In this document: piece after piece, positions 36,071 through 44,576 of the stretch
Numbering within the stretch: the first letter of the stretch is position 1
How the letters are laid out: each line of letters opens with the position of its first letter
From: Bacillota bacterium
GTDB lineage: Bacteria > Bacillota > Clostridia > Lachnospirales > Bianqueaceae
Assembly (NCBI GenBank): GCA_017441925.1
Contig: JAFRUE010000001.1
Location: 1-64,000, forward strand
DNA length: 64,000 bases
Direction: 5' to 3'
Program-made: the position numbers and the translations under genes
The notes under the pieces: generated by a model
The model's input: only the letters and a program-made list of their open reading frames with translations
Database searches by the model: none
What the model was told of the DNA's origin: nothing

Positions 36071-36412
36071 ATGAATATTCAGATCTTCGGCACGAAGAAG
36101 AGCTTTGATACGAAGAAAGCCGAGCGGTATTTTAAGGAGCGCGGCATCAGGTTTCAGTCCATCGATATGAAAGAGAAGGGCATGAGCAAGGGCGAGCTGC
36201 AGTCGGTGATCCAGGCTGTCGGCAGGCTGGACGCGCTGATCGATCCGGATTGCAGAGACAAGGACCTGCTCGCTTTGCTCCAGTATCTGGATCCGTCCCA
36301 GAAGGTGGATAAAGTACTGGAGAATCAGCATGTCCTGAGGCAGCCCATTGTCCGGAACGGCAGGCAGGCCACGGTCGGTTATCAGCCGGACGTCTGGAAG
36401 GGCTGGCAGTAA
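36071..36412 (+). CDS. ArsC/Spx-family thioredoxin-fold protein lacking the N-terminal cysteine
   Basis: 113 residues. The fold and signature match the arsenate reductase-like/Spx family (IQIFGTKKSFDTKKAERYFKE, then RQPIVRNGRQATVGY). Where ArsC has its catalytic cysteine, this protein has serine (GTKKSFDT), and no other cysteine is near. It is therefore unlikely to be a classical arsenate reductase. Co-transcription with bcp suggests a thiol-stress or regulatory role, as for Spx. Confidence 0.82.
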   Translation: MNIQIFGTKKSFDTKKAERYFKERGIRFQSIDMKEKGMSKGELQSVIQAVGRLDALIDPDCRDKDLLALLQYLDPSQKVDKVLENQHVLRQPIVRNGRQATVGYQPDVWKGWQ

Positions 36413-36518
36413 AGGGATACGGCCGGGAACGGCACGGAGCAGAAAACAGAATGCGGCCGGAAAGGAAACAGGTCGTTTTCAGCGTAATAAATCGTTTTCA
36501 CCAGGAGGTAAGAACAAA

Positions 36519-36971
36519 ATGAAACTGGCGACAGCATTGTCCGAACGGGCGGATTTGCAGCGCAGGATTTCCGAACTGAGTGTCAGACTCAACAACAACG
36601 CGAAGGTGCAGGAGGGCGAGAAGCCGGCTGAGGATCCGGCCGCGCTGCTTGCAGAGCTGGACGATTGCCTGAAAAGGCTGGAGGATCTGATCGCGCGGAT
36701 CAATAAGACCAATAATGAGACCGTCGACGGCGGTGTAACGATCGCGGATCTGATCGCCCGCAGGGACTGCCTGAAAGAACGGATCTGCATCATGCGGGCT
36801 TTTCTGAACGAGACGAGCGACCGCGTCAACCGGTATTCCAAAGCGGAGATCAAGATCCTCAGCACGGTTTCGGTGCCAGAGCTGCAGAAACAGGTCGACG
36901 CGTATGCTAAGGAACTCCGCGAGACCGATGAGCGGATCCAGGGCCTGAACTGGACGACGGAGCTTATCTGA
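36519..36971 (+). CDS. DIP1984-family (septicolysin-like) helical protein
   Basis: 150 residues from ATG 36519 (AGGAGG 9 bases upstream); an open frame reaching back to 36348 overlaps the previous gene and is not used. The pattern MKLATALSERADLQRRISEL, RLNNNAKVQEGEKPAEDP and NKTNNETVDGGVTIADLIARRD is characteristic of the DIP1984 family. It is almost entirely alpha-helical. The molecular function is unsettled. A tRNA-like structured sequence begins directly after the stop codon. Confidence 0.85.
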   Translation: MKLATALSERADLQRRISELSVRLNNNAKVQEGEKPAEDPAALLAELDDCLKRLEDLIARINKTNNETVDGGVTIADLIARRDCLKERICIMRAFLNETSDRVNRYSKAEIKILSTVSVPELQKQVDAYAKELRETDERIQGLNWTTELI

Positions 36972-37055
36972 ACCGCGGCGGCCGGCCCGATGCGGGCCGA
37001 TACGGTGGCAATCCGCTGCAGCCGCACAAATCAGCACGAGTTTAATTTCGAAGGT

Positions 37056-37147
37056 AGTCTGTCTGGGTGGACATGATCTCCCGCGATTGAGAATGAATCG
37101 CACGGTAGGTGTGCAGAGCGCATGCCAGAGGGTCCGACTCCCTCACT
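37056..37147 (+). ncRNA. tRNA-like non-coding RNA behind the DIP1984 gene
   Basis: Folding by hand gives a cloverleaf-like order: short closing stem AGT (37056-37058) with ACT (37145-37147). D-like arm TGTC/GACA (37060-37063, 37070-37073) with loop TGGGTG. Anticodon-like arm GCGATT/AATCGC (37083-37088, 37096-37101) with a 7-base loop. Long variable arm (37109-37114 with 37120-37125). T-like arm GAGGG/CCCTC (37128-37132, 37140-37144) with loop TCCGACT, close to the universal T-loop. There is no proper acceptor stem or anticodon-loop U33, so it is not a normal tRNA. A GC-rich stem-loop (36975-37025) may be a 5' module of the same RNA. Confidence 0.6.
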
Positions 37148-37169
37148 TTATACTGTATGCTCAGTACTG

Positions 37170-37197
37170 TTACACGCGTACGGTTACATTGTATGAT
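37170..37197 (+). promoter_or_regulatory. Possible promoter of the tautomerase gene
   Basis: TTACAC (37170-37175), 16 bases, TATGAT (37192-37197), about 70 bases before the start codon. Confidence 0.35.
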
Positions 37198-37265
37198 GAA
37201 TACCTATTGTCAGCAGACCGACGAGGGCGGGATCGGGGAATATATATTATAAGGAGGCGGAGACA

Positions 37266-37610
37266 ATGCCGTTTATCAGTGTCAAAACATCTTCTAAACT
37301 TACCCTGCAGCAAAAGCAGGAGCTGAACCGGGGGATCGGACAGATCATATCCATCCTGCCCGGCAAAGCGGAGTCCAACGTGATGATCGAGATTTCCGAT
37401 GGACATACACTGTGCTTCGCGGGGCAGGAACGTTCCGGGATTGCCTTTGTGGAGCTGCGTTTGTTCAGAGAATCGCCGACGGAGGCTAAAGAAGCGTTCG
37501 TGGAGGCCTTCTTCAAGCTGTTGGAGGAGGCGGCGGGCATCAAGCCGGACGACGTCTACATGAACATCATGGAATTCGACCACTGGGTGAGCCGCGGCAA
37601 GCTGAAATAA
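37266..37610 (+). CDS. MIF-like tautomerase
   Basis: 114 residues, the exact size of macrophage migration inhibitory factor homologues. Pro2, exposed after Met removal, would be the catalytic base (MPFISVKTSSKLT). The C-terminal half (PDDVYMNIMEFDHWVSRG) fits the MIF/phenylpyruvate tautomerase fold. Bacterial members are homotrimers that tautomerise keto acids; the physiological substrate is unknown. Ribosome binding site AAGGAGG. Element B follows 87 bases after the stop. Confidence 0.8.
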   Translation: MPFISVKTSSKLTLQQKQELNRGIGQIISILPGKAESNVMIEISDGHTLCFAGQERSGIAFVELRLFRESPTEAKEAFVEAFFKLLEEAAGIKPDDVYMNIMEFDHWVSRGKLK

Positions 37611-37697
37611 GCGAGTAAGCGGGCGGCAGGCCGGGAGGTGCGGCAGTCTGAGGCTGCGATAGCAGGCCGGGGATAGGGCGGTACAGCTTGTTGCAGC

Positions 37698-37961
37698 CCC
37701 TTGTGTTGGTTGCGGCGGTAAAAAATCGATTAATGCTGTTTTTTACCGCCGGTCTATCGTTATAAACTGCGAAAAATGCCGGAAAAACAGCTGTTTTTCA
37801 AGAATTATAAGCTGATTCAAGGGCATTTAGCCCTGATTTGGAGCTGCAGGCCTCTTTTCCGGCTGAAAAATCTGACTTTTTTTGCAAAAGTTCAGCTAAC
37901 GTGGCGGTAAATAAATCAAAAATAGGCGCTTTTACCGCCGCACCCCAGCAAAACTGTCCCC
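37698..37961 (+). repeat. Interspersed structured element B (264 bp), GGCGGTAAAA hairpin family
   Basis: Same architecture and same length as element A, opposite orientation. It starts CCCTTGTGTTGGTTGC, first hairpin GGCGGTAAAA/TTTTTTACCGCC, middle arms GCCGGAAA (37777 region) and TTTTCCGGC (37856 region), last hairpin GGCGGTAAA/TTTTACCGCC enclosing AAAAATAGGCGC, and end GCAAAACTGTCCCC. The core CTCTTTTCCGGCTGAAAAAT (37853-37872) is the complement of the core in A and D. It lies between convergent genes. Confidence 0.88.
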
Positions 37962-38059
37962 AACCGCGCGGGGCAGGTACTCGGCATCCGGCAGGAAGAG
38001 AGACTGACGGCTGAGCACTTTGGAGACGAGTGACAACATACCCGACAGCTGCAATCAAA

Positions 38060-38096
38060 ATAAAGAACGGCCAACCGGCTGTGACCGGTTGGCCGT
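38060..38096 (-). terminator. Terminator of the LplB-LplC-binding protein operon
   Basis: A perfect 12-bp stem (ACGGCCAACCGG 38067-38078 with its complement 38085-38096) and 6-base loop. On the minus strand the T-rich tail TTCTTTATTTTG follows. Confidence 0.85.
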
Positions 38097-38208
38097 ATTC
38101 TTTTGTGTTAGGTGCCTGGCCGGACGATCCGGCAGGCGGCCTTCTCACGAAGCTAAGAGCCAGTGGCTGAAGTCCAGAGCCTATGTCCTGATTTCAGAGC
38201 CAGAACTC

Positions 38209-39798
38209 TTATTTCTTCAGAGAATCGTAAGCCTTCTGGTAGAGTTCGACGTAGCGGGCTACGTTCAGGCTTTCCAGTGTGGACAGGTAGGTATCCCATG
38301 CTGCATCGGTGACACCGTTGACCATGAACTTGGTGATGGACTCTTCCATGAATTTAACGATCTCAGTCTGCAGTCTGGTGAGCTCTTCCTTATCCTCGGA
38401 GGACATGGAGGCGATGTTGGTTGCGTACTGGGAAGAAATCTTCTCCATGACGCCCTCTTCCTCGTACCATGCGCAGTGCTCAGCCTTCTCCAGGATGTTC
38501 CAGCCGAACTGGAAGTTTGCGAAATACCAGTCAGCAGGAGCGAAGTAGAAGCCGTTAACGCCAGGCGTTACGTTGTCGGGAGTCTCATAACCGTCAACAT
38601 ATTCCCACTTGCCTGCATCGTTCTTGAAGATACCGTCTTTGCCGGGGATGATGCCGATCATGGTCTCACCCTCCATCTGTCCGTCGATCCAGCGCAGAGC
38701 GACCGGAATGTCGGAGCAGGTGGAAGTCAGAGCTGCGCCGAATGTCGGCAGCTCGATGCGGCGGCTCATCTTGGCTTCATAACCTTCTGCATGAACCGGA
38801 AGTACGCACTCGAACTCGTTCGTAACTTCTTCCGGAATACCGACGGTCTCAAGACGCCAGTACGGGAAGTAGCCAACGGTTCCGGTGTTCAGCTTGGCAG
38901 CATAAACGCTCTGGTCCTGTGTGATGCACTCAGGATCGATCAGGCCTTCCGTATACAGGAGGTTCAGCCACTCCAGTGCCGGACGATAGCCGTCCTGCAG
39001 TCCGGTGAACTCAACCTTGCCGTCATCGGTGATCATGACGAACTGCTCTCCATCGGGTTCCGGGATTCCCCAGAACGGGAAGATGTCGATCAGTCCGGCC
39101 ATTGTACCGGTGAACATAGCTTCGAACGGAACTTCATCAGCCTGTCCGTTCTGGTTCGGATCCTGCGTCTTGAACAGACGGAAGAGCTCAGTCAGTTCGT
39201 CAACAGTCTCCGGGATCTTCTTGACGCCGACGCGGTCCATCCACGTGGTGTTCAGGAAATAATGTCCGGACGTATTGATTCCTTCAGCGCGGAAATAGCC
39301 GATGTAATACATCTTGCCGTCAGGCGCGTACATGGAATCCGTTACGTTGTTCATGGACAGACGCGGATAGTAGTTGGGCATCCACTTCTCCAGATAGTCA
39401 TCCAGAGGAAGCAGCAGATGCTGGTTCGCACCGTACTCATCCGTGTCAAAGGCTCCGCCGTTGGATCCGCCGGCGATGACATCCGTGAACTGCTTGGAGG
39501 CGAACATCAGGTTCAGCTTGGTCAGCCAGTCAGCCTGCTTGATCTGCTCCCAGTTGACATGGACGCCGGTGGTCTCTTCGTATTCCTTATAGAAGGCCAT
39601 CGTGTTGAAGTCCAGCTCGTCAACGTCGCGGATGCACTGAGAAACGCTCAGGTTAACGGTTTCATTAACGATGGGCATTCCGGATTCAGTAGCCTTGGTT
39701 TTGGTGTCTCCCGACTTGTCTCCGCCTTTGCCGCCGCCCTGGCAGGCGCAGACAAAGAGCATCAGAACAGCCAGCAGCACACATACTACTTTTTTCAT
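38209..39798 (-). CDS. Sugar-binding lipoprotein (LplA-like) of the ABC transporter
   Basis: 529 residues. Signal peptide MKKVVCVLLAVLMLFVC with lipobox VCAC, then a Gly/Lys linker and a large extracellular-binding domain of the LplA/family 1 type (DVIAGGSNGGAF, WMDRVGVKKIPETVDELTEL, GSTGAALTST-like region). It delivers an oligosaccharide to the two permeases encoded just upstream. Codon use is highly biased, indicating strong expression. It is 62 residues shorter than the orphan binder at 5571. Confidence 0.9.
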   Translation of the reverse strand: MKKVVCVLLAVLMLFVCACQGGGKGGDKSGDTKTKATESGMPIVNETVNLSVSQCIRDVDELDFNTMAFYKEYEETTGVHVNWEQIKQADWLTKLNLMFASKQFTDVIAGGSNGGAFDTDEYGANQHLLLPLDDYLEKWMPNYYPRLSMNNVTDSMYAPDGKMYYIGYFRAEGINTSGHYFLNTTWMDRVGVKKIPETVDELTELFRLFKTQDPNQNGQADEVPFEAMFTGTMAGLIDIFPFWGIPEPDGEQFVMITDDGKVEFTGLQDGYRPALEWLNLLYTEGLIDPECITQDQSVYAAKLNTGTVGYFPYWRLETVGIPEEVTNEFECVLPVHAEGYEAKMSRRIELPTFGAALTSTCSDIPVALRWIDGQMEGETMIGIIPGKDGIFKNDAGKWEYVDGYETPDNVTPGVNGFYFAPADWYFANFQFGWNILEKAEHCAWYEEEGVMEKISSQYATNIASMSSEDKEELTRLQTEIVKFMEESITKFMVNGVTDAAWDTYLSTLESLNVARYVELYQKAYDSLKK

Positions 39799-39873
39799 GT
39801 TCTTCTTCCTTTCTTTGAACTTTTTTATCCGATGTCCCGGACAGCGCCGGAACGATTCGAATCAGTTGATCGT

Positions 39874-40806
39874 TTATCCCTTAAGGGATCCGATCATGAC
39901 GCCCTCTACGAAGTACTTCTGCATGATGATGTACAGGACGATCATGGGGACGGTAGAGATAACGATGATGGAATACTTGGCAGCTTCGGCTCTCTGCAGT
40001 GCTTCGACGCTGTCCTGGATCGTATAGGAGTCCATCTGGTCGATGAGGTTCGATGTACTCTGCAGCGATGCGAGGATCTCTTTCAGATAAGTCTGCAGCG
40101 GCAGCAGCATACGGTTTCTCAGATAGATCAGACCGGTGAAGTAGTCGTTCCATCTCTGTACGCCGTAGTAAACGATCAGGACGGCGATGATGGTCTTGGA
40201 CAGCGGCAGCACGATGCGGAAAAATACCTGGAAATGGTTTGCTCCGTCGATCATGGATGCCTCGTACATCTCACCGGGGATGGAGTTCGTTACGTAAGTC
40301 CGGGCGATCATCAGGTTCCATACGGAGATGGCACCGGCGATGATCATGATCCAGACATTGTCGTAGAGGCCCAGATCCCGCATGGTCAGGAAGGTCGGGA
40401 TCAGACCGCCGTTAAAGAACATCGTGAATACGAAATAGAAGTTCACGAGGCCTTTTCCGAGGAATTTGCGGGAACTGGCGTAGGCCGCCATCATCGTGGA
40501 GATAACGCTGATCGTCGTACCGGCCAGCGTATAGAACAGTGTGTTCCGGTAGCCCGTCCACAGTGTGCGGTATCCGAGGATCTCTGTATAGCTGTCGAAC
40601 GTTAATCCGATCGGATACAGGAAGACATGTCCGGCGAGGACCTCGCGCGCGTCGGAGACGGACGAGATCACGATCAGCCACAGAGGATAGAGGATGATGA
40701 ACAGGATAAGGACAAGGATCGTATAGTTGATAAAATCGAATGTCCGGTCTCCTGCGGTCTTTTTAATGATGTTGGTGTTCTCAACAACTTCGGCACGTTT
40801 ACTCAT
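39874..40806 (-). CDS. Carbohydrate ABC transporter permease (LplC/YtcP-like)
   Basis: 310 residues, six membrane helices, second permease of a CUT1 transporter. The EAA loop for ATPase contact reads EMYEASMIDGANHFQVFFRIVLP. Ends with FVEGVMIGSLKG, the standard C-terminus of YtcP-type permeases. The start codon follows the upstream permease gene by 13 bases. No ATPase gene is present, so a shared MsmX-type ATPase is expected. Confidence 0.92.
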   Translation of the reverse strand: MSKRAEVVENTNIIKKTAGDRTFDFINYTILVLILFIILYPLWLIVISSVSDAREVLAGHVFLYPIGLTFDSYTEILGYRTLWTGYRNTLFYTLAGTTISVISTMMAAYASSRKFLGKGLVNFYFVFTMFFNGGLIPTFLTMRDLGLYDNVWIMIIAGAISVWNLMIARTYVTNSIPGEMYEASMIDGANHFQVFFRIVLPLSKTIIAVLIVYYGVQRWNDYFTGLIYLRNRMLLPLQTYLKEILASLQSTSNLIDQMDSYTIQDSVEALQRAEAAKYSIIVISTVPMIVLYIIMQKYFVEGVMIGSLKG

Positions 40807-40819
40807 CTCAGTCCCCCCT

Positions 40820-41770
40820 TTAGAACAGGCTCGAGCCGTTCATCCTGCGGACGAGCGTGTTGACCAGGATGATCATGATGAAACTGATGACGTTAAGGCA
40901 CAGGCCGATAGCAGCTGTGTAGGAGAACTGTCCGCCGCCGAGGCCCATGGTGTAAACGTAAACGCCCAGAACGTCAGAAGTGTCGATATTTCCGGGAGTC
41001 TGGAACAGCAGGGCTTTCTCCGTGTTGGAGCCGAGGAGCTGTCCGCAGTTGAGGACCAGCAGCATCGTGATGATCGGAACAAGGCTTGGCAGGTCGATGT
41101 AGCGGATCTTCTGCAGCTTGTTGGCGCCATCGATCGTGGCGGCCTCATACAGCTGCGGGTCGATACCGGTCAGAGCCGCTATGTACAGGATGGAGTCCCA
41201 GCCCGCGTTCTGCCATATGCCCGTGATGATGTAGATCGGGCGGAACCAGCGGGATTCGGCCATGAAGTAGATCGAATTGCGTCCCATCGATGTCAGCAGA
41301 TGGTTGATGATGCCGTTTGTCGGGGACAGGAAGATGTAGATCATACCGGCCAGAACGACCGTCGAGATGAAGTGCGGTACATAGATGACGGTCTGCGTGA
41401 AGGACTTGAACTTCTTGCTGTTCGTCTGGTTCAGCAGGATCGCGATCAGGATCGGGATCGGGAATCCCGCGATCAGGCCGTAGATATTAAGCAGAAGCGT
41501 GTTAGCGAAGAGGCGCTTCCAATAGTAGGAGCCGAAGAAGTTGCGGAAATGCTTCAGACCTACCCAGGGGCTCTCCGTAATGCCGTATACAGCTTTATAA
41601 TCACGGAACGCGATCTGGATACCGTACATCGGCAGATAATGTACAAAGAAGAAATACAGAATAGCCGGCAGCAGCAGTACATAGATCTGCCAGTCATTCT
41701 TAAGATGCGTCAATAAAAACTGACCAAGGGTCTTTTTATTGGCGCCGGAGCGACGGATCCTGGCATTCAT
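40820..41770 (-). CDS. Carbohydrate ABC transporter permease (LplB-like)
   Basis: 316 residues, six helices, first permease of the CUT1 pair. LplB features: YLPMYGIQIAFRDYKA near helix 1 and the EAA loop LYEAATIDGANKLQKIRYID. A basic N-terminal tail of ~30 residues precedes helix 1. It is the first gene of the operon, with a good promoter at 41884-41912. Confidence 0.92.
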   Translation of the reverse strand: MNARIRRSGANKKTLGQFLLTHLKNDWQIYVLLLPAILYFFFVHYLPMYGIQIAFRDYKAVYGITESPWVGLKHFRNFFGSYYWKRLFANTLLLNIYGLIAGFPIPILIAILLNQTNSKKFKSFTQTVIYVPHFISTVVLAGMIYIFLSPTNGIINHLLTSMGRNSIYFMAESRWFRPIYIITGIWQNAGWDSILYIAALTGIDPQLYEAATIDGANKLQKIRYIDLPSLVPIITMLLVLNCGQLLGSNTEKALLFQTPGNIDTSDVLGVYVYTMGLGGGQFSYTAAIGLCLNVISFIMIILVNTLVRRMNGSSLF

Positions 41771-41883
41771 AAGTATATCCCTTCTCTCTTTTGATGGTTG
41801 TACACCAACGTAAAATCAATATCCCGCGGATGTTATCGGAAAACTGACAATACATTAGTTTTTCTTTCGTTACTTATATAAGA

Positions 41884-41912
41884 ATAATACTTTATATAGC
41901 AAATTCGGTCAA
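41884..41912 (-). promoter_or_regulatory. Promoter of the sugar ABC transporter operon
   Basis: Minus-strand TTGACC (41912-41907), 17 bases, TATTAT (41889-41884), in an A/T-rich divergent region. The leader to the start codon is about 110 bases. Confidence 0.65.
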
Positions 41913-41976
41913 TCAACTTTTTTTGCGGTCAGGCGCAATTCGCGACTAAATACAGCAAATTCTGTTGAAATGAATG

Positions 41977-42005
41977 TAGACAGCTTTTTTGGCAAATGTT
42001 ATAAT
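41977..42005 (+). promoter_or_regulatory. Promoter of the isomerase-MATE operon
   Basis: TAGACA (41977-41982), 17 bases, extended TGT and TATAAT (42000-42005). Divergent from the ABC operon promoter 65 bases away, so one regulator could control both. Confidence 0.65.
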
Positions 42006-42074
42006 GATCAGGACAGAACTTTTTGTACTGTAATTGCTGTGTCATTTATATTATACAGAATCGAGGAAACAACC

Positions 42075-42887
42075 ATGGCTGAACGTACACAGTGGCCGCT
42101 CGCGTTGTCCGTCGGGCCGGCATGCATGAATGCAGAATCTTTTGATAAGCTGGCCGGGGCCGGTATCCATCAGATCGAGCTCTCCTCAGGCTGGGCCGCG
42201 CCTTTTTATGATGTAATCGACTTTCCGCACCGGGCAAGGGAGATCGTGGACCTGGCCAGGGAGCATGGCGTCTGCATCTCATCCATACATCTGCCGTTTG
42301 CGCCGTTCTCGGATATCGAGCCGGCGTCGGCAGATCCTGCCATAAGGGAAAACGGTCTTAGGGTCCACACAGAGCTGATGCGCGCGGCGGCCGAGGCCGG
42401 AATCGGGCTCGCGATCGTCCATCCGTCCGGCGAACCGTATCCGGAAGAGGAACGGCCGGAGAGGCTTGAGCGCGCGATCGATGTGATCGGCAAGCTGAGC
42501 GGAGAGGCGGTAAAGGCCGGAATCACGCTGTGTCTCGAAAATCTGCCTCGCACCTGCCTGTGCAGGACATCGGACGAGATGCAGCTTTTCCTCAAGGCGA
42601 TCCCCGAGCTGCGGGTCGTTTTTGACACAAATCACAGCCTCCAGGAGGATAATGCTCATTACATCCGGGCCGTCGGGGACAAGATTGTGACCCTGCACGT
42701 GTCGGATTATGACTTCATTGATGAGAAACACTGGCTGCCCGGAGAAGGGAAGAACGACTGGAACGGCATTTTCACGGCGCTTGAGGAGGTCGGCTACTCC
42801 GGCCGCTTCCTGTACGAGCTGAAGGAAGGGTACAGCTATCAGCAGATCGCGGAGAACTACCGCTGGCTGATGGGAATCGCGCGCTGA
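42075..42887 (+). CDS. Sugar phosphate isomerase/epimerase family protein
   Basis: 270 residues from ATG 42075 (GAGG upstream, downstream of the promoter). TIM barrel of the xylose isomerase-like family: HQIELSSGWAAPFYD, ISSIHLPF, LCLENLPRT, VVFDTNHSL, LHVSDYD and LYELKEG carry the metal ligands. The stop overlaps the next start by one base, so it is translationally coupled to a MATE exporter. Divergence from the sugar ABC operon suggests it acts on the imported sugar. Confidence 0.85.
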   Translation: MAERTQWPLALSVGPACMNAESFDKLAGAGIHQIELSSGWAAPFYDVIDFPHRAREIVDLAREHGVCISSIHLPFAPFSDIEPASADPAIRENGLRVHTELMRAAAEAGIGLAIVHPSGEPYPEEERPERLERAIDVIGKLSGEAVKAGITLCLENLPRTCLCRTSDEMQLFLKAIPELRVVFDTNHSLQEDNAHYIRAVGDKIVTLHVSDYDFIDEKHWLPGEGKNDWNGIFTALEEVGYSGRFLYELKEGYSYQQIAENYRWLMGIAR

Positions 42888-44302
42888 TGGGGGACAGAAT
42901 GCTAAATAAACTGATCGCGAAGGACAAAAGCTTCTACAAAACCGTTGCGATGGTGGCGGTGCCAATCGCCGCGCAGAGTCTGATCACCGTCGGCGTTAAC
43001 ATGATGGACACCATCATGGTCGGCCGGGTCGGAGAGACGGCGCTTTCCGCGGTTTCGCTCGCCAATACTTTCATCAATATCTATCATATCCTGTGTATGG
43101 GCCTGTCGATGGGCGCGTCCGTACTGGTTGCCCGTTATTTCGGCATGAAGAACCAGCTGGACATGAAGAAAAGCGTAGCCATCATGCTGCGCCTGACCAT
43201 CGCCATCGCGGCGCTTTTCGCGCTCTTTACGCTGATCGCGCCGGAGACAGTCATGCGGATCTACACGAGCGAGGAGCCGATCATCGAGAAAGGCGTCGAG
43301 TATCTGAAATGGTCGGTGGTAACCTATTTTCTACTGGGACTGTCCCTGACGACAACCATCGTCCTGCGGGCGGTCGGTAAGGCCAAGATCCCGCTGATCA
43401 CGTCCATCGCGGCCTTTTTTATCAATATCGGCGCAAACTATGCCTTTATCTTCGGTAAATTGGGGATGCCCGAGATGGGTGTCGCCGGTGCGGCTGTGGG
43501 CACACTGATCGCCCGCCTGTTTGAATTCGCGGTAATCTGCGGATATCTGTTCTCTAAGGACGAGGTCATCGGCTTCCGGATCAAGGACCTTTTCATCCGT
43601 ACGCGCGACCTGCTGAAGGAGTACATCCGTATCAGCATCCCGGTGCTGATCAGCGACGGAATCCTCGCACTCGGCAACAACTCGGTCGCGATGGTCATCG
43701 GCCGTATCGGCGGCGAATTCGTCGCGGCAAACGCGGTCACGGCAGTTGTCCAGCAGCTCTCGTCCGTCCTGACGCAAGGCTTCTCGCAGGCCGGCGCGAT
43801 CATCATCGGCAAGACACTCGGCGAGTCCACCCGCGAAAAAGCCCAGGAGCAGGGCTATGCCTTCCTCGGCGTAGGATTCCTGCTGGGACTTTTCTCCGCG
43901 GCGGTGATCATGGGGATCAGCGGTCCGATCATCCGCTCCTACCACCTGTCGGAGAATACAGCGGCCATCGCGGCACAGCTGATGGAGGCGATCTCGATCA
44001 TCATGCTCTTCCAGGCGACGAACAGCATCATGACAAAAGGCGTGCTGCGAGGCGGCGGAGATACGAAGGTGCTGATGATCGCGGACAACCTGTTCCTGTG
44101 GGTCGCTTCCCTGCCGCTCGGCATCCTCGCGGGACTCGTCCTGCACCTGCCTGCGTTCTGGATCTATTTCTTCCTTAAGATCGACCAGGTGCTGAAGGCC
44201 GTCTGGTGCGTGATCCGGCTGCGGAGCGGCAAATGGATCAAAAAGATCCGGACGTCCAGAGAGGTCAGCGCGGAGGGAGAGCAGGAGCGCGCGAAGGGTT
44301 AA
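42887..44302 (+). CDS. MATE-family efflux transporter
   Basis: 471 residues, 12 helices. MATE signature AAQSLITVGVNMMDTIMVGR early and GVLRGGGDTKVLM late. Start: ATG 42887 overlaps the upstream TGA; ATG 42899 with GGGGGA before it is an alternative. The C-terminal tail is basic and charged. Exports an unknown cationic or metabolite substrate using Na+ or H+. Confidence 0.9.
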   Translation: MGDRMLNKLIAKDKSFYKTVAMVAVPIAAQSLITVGVNMMDTIMVGRVGETALSAVSLANTFINIYHILCMGLSMGASVLVARYFGMKNQLDMKKSVAIMLRLTIAIAALFALFTLIAPETVMRIYTSEEPIIEKGVEYLKWSVVTYFLLGLSLTTTIVLRAVGKAKIPLITSIAAFFINIGANYAFIFGKLGMPEMGVAGAAVGTLIARLFEFAVICGYLFSKDEVIGFRIKDLFIRTRDLLKEYIRISIPVLISDGILALGNNSVAMVIGRIGGEFVAANAVTAVVQQLSSVLTQGFSQAGAIIIGKTLGESTREKAQEQGYAFLGVGFLLGLFSAAVIMGISGPIIRSYHLSENTAAIAAQLMEAISIIMLFQATNSIMTKGVLRGGGDTKVLMIADNLFLWVASLPLGILAGLVLHLPAFWIYFFLKIDQVLKAVWCVIRLRSGKWIKKIRTSREVSAEGEQERAKG

Positions 44303-44360
44303 GCGGAAGGTGCAGATGCTGCCGCCTTGTGCTCATTTGATTCGTTCACCAGTGGGGCCC

Positions 44361-44576
44361 AGCTGAATTTTACGCGGTTTTTCGAAATTGTTCAGTATTT
44401 GGAGCCTCCTCTATGCTGAACGATACTGAACAAATCTGCATTTCTGCCCGATTTTTCAGCCGAAAAGAGACCTGCTGGCTGAATTACAGGAGATTTTTCT
44501 AATTTGTTCAGTATACAGAAGCAATTCTGTACTGAATGATTTGAAGTTTTGCTGAATTGTTCAGCCGGGGCATCCC
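44361..44576 (+). repeat. Structured intergenic element D: CTGAA/TTCAG hairpins around the same core as A and B
   Basis: The 545-base gap after the MATE gene holds repeated CTGAA and TTCAG words that pair into several hairpins: CTGAATTT/AAATTGTTCAG (44363-44394), GCTGAATT/AATTTGTTCAG (44478-44512 region), GTACAGAA-type palindrome (44511-44531), and GCTGAA/TTCAGC (44551-44565), followed by GGGGCATCCCC. In the middle sits ATTTTTCAGCCGAAAAGAG (44451-44469), nearly identical to the core of elements A and B. The layout hairpin-core-hairpin is kept while the arm sequence differs. No gene is visible. Confidence 0.65.

Noticed and set aside
36348-36518. Longer N-terminus for the DIP1984 protein
   Set aside because: It overlaps the ArsC-like gene and has no ribosome binding site, while ATG 36519 has AGGAGG and matches the family start.
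37056-37147. A true tRNA gene
   Set aside because: No 7-bp acceptor stem, no U before the anticodon triplet, and D-loop and T-loop deviate. It is kept as a tRNA-like RNA instead.
38020-40605. Long open frame of 861 codons on the plus strand
   Set aside because: It is antisense to the binding-protein and permease genes, which have clear motifs, signal peptide and ribosome binding sites. The translated product has no recognisable domain.
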